Shown here: piece by piece, positions 63,001 to 64,000 of the stretch | Numbering within the stretch: position 1 is the stretch's first letter | Layout: each line of letters starts with the position of its first letter | Assembly (NCBI GenBank): GCA_949126835.1 | Contig: OX421500.1 | Location: forward strand, 22,203,167 to 22,267,166 | Length of the DNA stretch: 64,000 bases | DNA from: Anisus vortex | Taxonomy: Eukaryota; Mollusca; Gastropoda; Planorbidae | Reading direction: 5' to 3' | Translations under genes and position numbers: made by a program | The notes under the pieces: generated by a model | Seen by the model: the letters and a program-made list of their open reading frames with translations, nothing else | Database searches by the model: none | What the model was told of the DNA's origin: nothing

Positions 63001-64000
63001 TCTCAAGATGGCAAGTTCTCAAGATGGGGAGTTCTCAAGATGGCAAGTTCTCAAGATGGGGAGTTCTCAAGATGGCAAGTTCTCAAGATGGCAAGTTCTC
63101 AAGATGGCAAGTTCTCAAGATGGCAAGTTCTCAAGATGGGGAGTTCTCAAGATGGGGAGTTCTCAAGATGGCAAGTTCTCAAGATGGGGAGTTCTCAAGA
63201 TGGCAAGTTCTCAAGATGGGGAGTTCTCAAGATGGCAAGTTCTCAAGATGGCAAGTTCTCAAGATGGAAAGTTCTCAAGATGGGGAGTTCTCAAGATGGC
63301 AAGTTCTCAAGATGGCAAGTTCTCAAGATGGGGAGTTCTCAAGATGGCAAGTTCTCAAGATGGCAAGTTCTCAAGATGGCAAGTTCTCAAGATGGCGAGT
63401 TCTCAAGTTGGCAAGTTCTCAAGATGGCAGTTCTCAAGATGGCAAGTTCTCAAGATGGCAAGTTCTCAAGGTGGCAAGTTCTCAAGATGGGGAGTTCTCA
63501 AGATGGGGAGTTCTCAAGATGGGGAGTTCTCAAGATGGCAAGTTCTCAAGATGGCAAGTTCTCAAGATGGGGAGTTCTCAAGATGGGGAGTTCTCAAGAT
63601 GGGGAGTTCTCAAGATGGCAAGTTCTCAAGATGGCAAGTTCTCATGATGGCAAGTTCTCAAGGTGGCGAGTTCTCAAGATGGCAAGTTCTCAAGATGGCA
63701 AGTTCTCAAGGTGGCGAGTTCTCAAGATGGCAAGTTCTCAAGATGGCAAGTTCTCAAGATGGCAAGTTCTCAAGGTGGCAAGTTCTCAAGATGGCGAGTT
63801 CTCAAGATGGCAAGTTCTCAAGGTGGCGAGTTCTCAAGATGGCAAGTTCTCAAGGTGGCGAGTTCTCAAGATGGCAAGTTCTCAAGGTGGCGAGTTCTCA
63901 AGATGGCAAGTTCTCAAGGTGGCAAGTTCTCAAGATGGCGAGTTCTCAAGATGGCAAGTTCTCAAGGTGGCAAGTTCTCAAGATGGCGAGTTCTCAAGAT
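60022..64000 (+). repeat. 16-bp satellite array, about 249 copies, runs off the window
   Basis: Unit GTTCTCAAGATGGCAA. Almost all variation sits in the last five bases, with two dominant forms (GGCAA, GGGGA) and a third (GGCGA, often with AAGGTGG). The order of forms is irregular, but long words recur: the 15-bp unit with AAGATATGAG at about 60621 and 61740, with the ~240 bp after it, repeats 1,119 bp apart. The last 350 bp are nearly a 32-bp dimer of GGCAA and GGCGA forms. No frame has stops, so an open frame of about 1,250 codons reads through the array (SSQDGKFSRWQVLKMA repeat); judged an artefact. Confidence 0.97.

Noticed and set aside
59871..63647. Plus-strand 1,258-codon frame of SSQDGKFSRWQVLKMA repeats
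   Set aside because: The 16-bp unit is stop-free in all three frames and starts in a non-coding dispersed element; variation is not codon-structured.

Overview
The window looks like nuclear DNA from an AT-rich invertebrate genome. A mollusc, probably a gastropod, fits best. This rests on the combination of CR1/L2-type LINEs, tRNA-derived SINEs, hAT-, piggyBac- and TA-target DNA elements, and an integrase of the KRBA2-like (Ginger) type. No species can be fixed from sequence alone. There are no operons, bacterial signals, rRNA genes or intact tRNA genes. No complete host gene was found. Two short minus-strand stretches (about 31.3-31.5 kb and 52.7-52.9 kb) look like possible exons, and there is one possible core promoter near 59.0 kb.

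Tandem repeats dominate, covering very roughly 40% of the window. From left to right: an 18-bp satellite fills the first 13.2 kb; 16-24.5 kb holds 26-, 46-, about 66-, 22- and 26-bp arrays; 30.2-30.7 kb a 13-bp array; 34.7-35.5 kb 40- and 69-bp arrays; 42.3-44.1 kb a 56-bp array; 45.5-50.5 kb 13-, 23- and 18-bp arrays; 51.6 kb a 14-bp array; 56.6-57.5 kb a ~33-bp array; 58.3 kb a 21-bp array; and a 16-bp array runs from 60.0 kb off the right edge. Several arrays stay open in several frames because of their unit length and lack of stop codons. The resulting very long ORFs (up to about 1,300 codons) are not credible genes.

Between and inside the arrays lie mobile elements, several with exact boundaries readable here. 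They include: a probable solo LTR (23713-24182, TSD GTTAC) splitting a 26-bp minisatellite; a hAT-like element (28785-29805, TSD CTATAGAG) nested in a second inverted-repeat element; a piggyBac transposase relic (31.6-32.1 kb); a 5'-truncated LINE with an intact RT frame (36.4-37.8 kb); a Ginger-type DNA transposon (41779-45224, TGTTA...TAACA ends, TSD TATA) carrying a broken integrase, a SINE (TSD GATGTTCATA) and a 56-bp array; and a TTAA-flanked element (46440-49680) that splits a 23-bp array and itself carries a frameshifted LINE. Two SINE families, one TA-flanked MITE family and one unnamed ~430-bp element each occur more than once.

The most interesting theme is that tandem arrays arise from dispersed elements. 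Two copies of the same unnamed element (30.1 and 59.6 kb) each carry a different array, grown from different internal positions. The 56-bp array grows from Ginger interior sequence, and the 69-bp unit shares about 34 bp with a lone site beside a SINE fragment. The nesting also gives relative ages: the 23-bp and 26-bp arrays existed before the elements that interrupt them.
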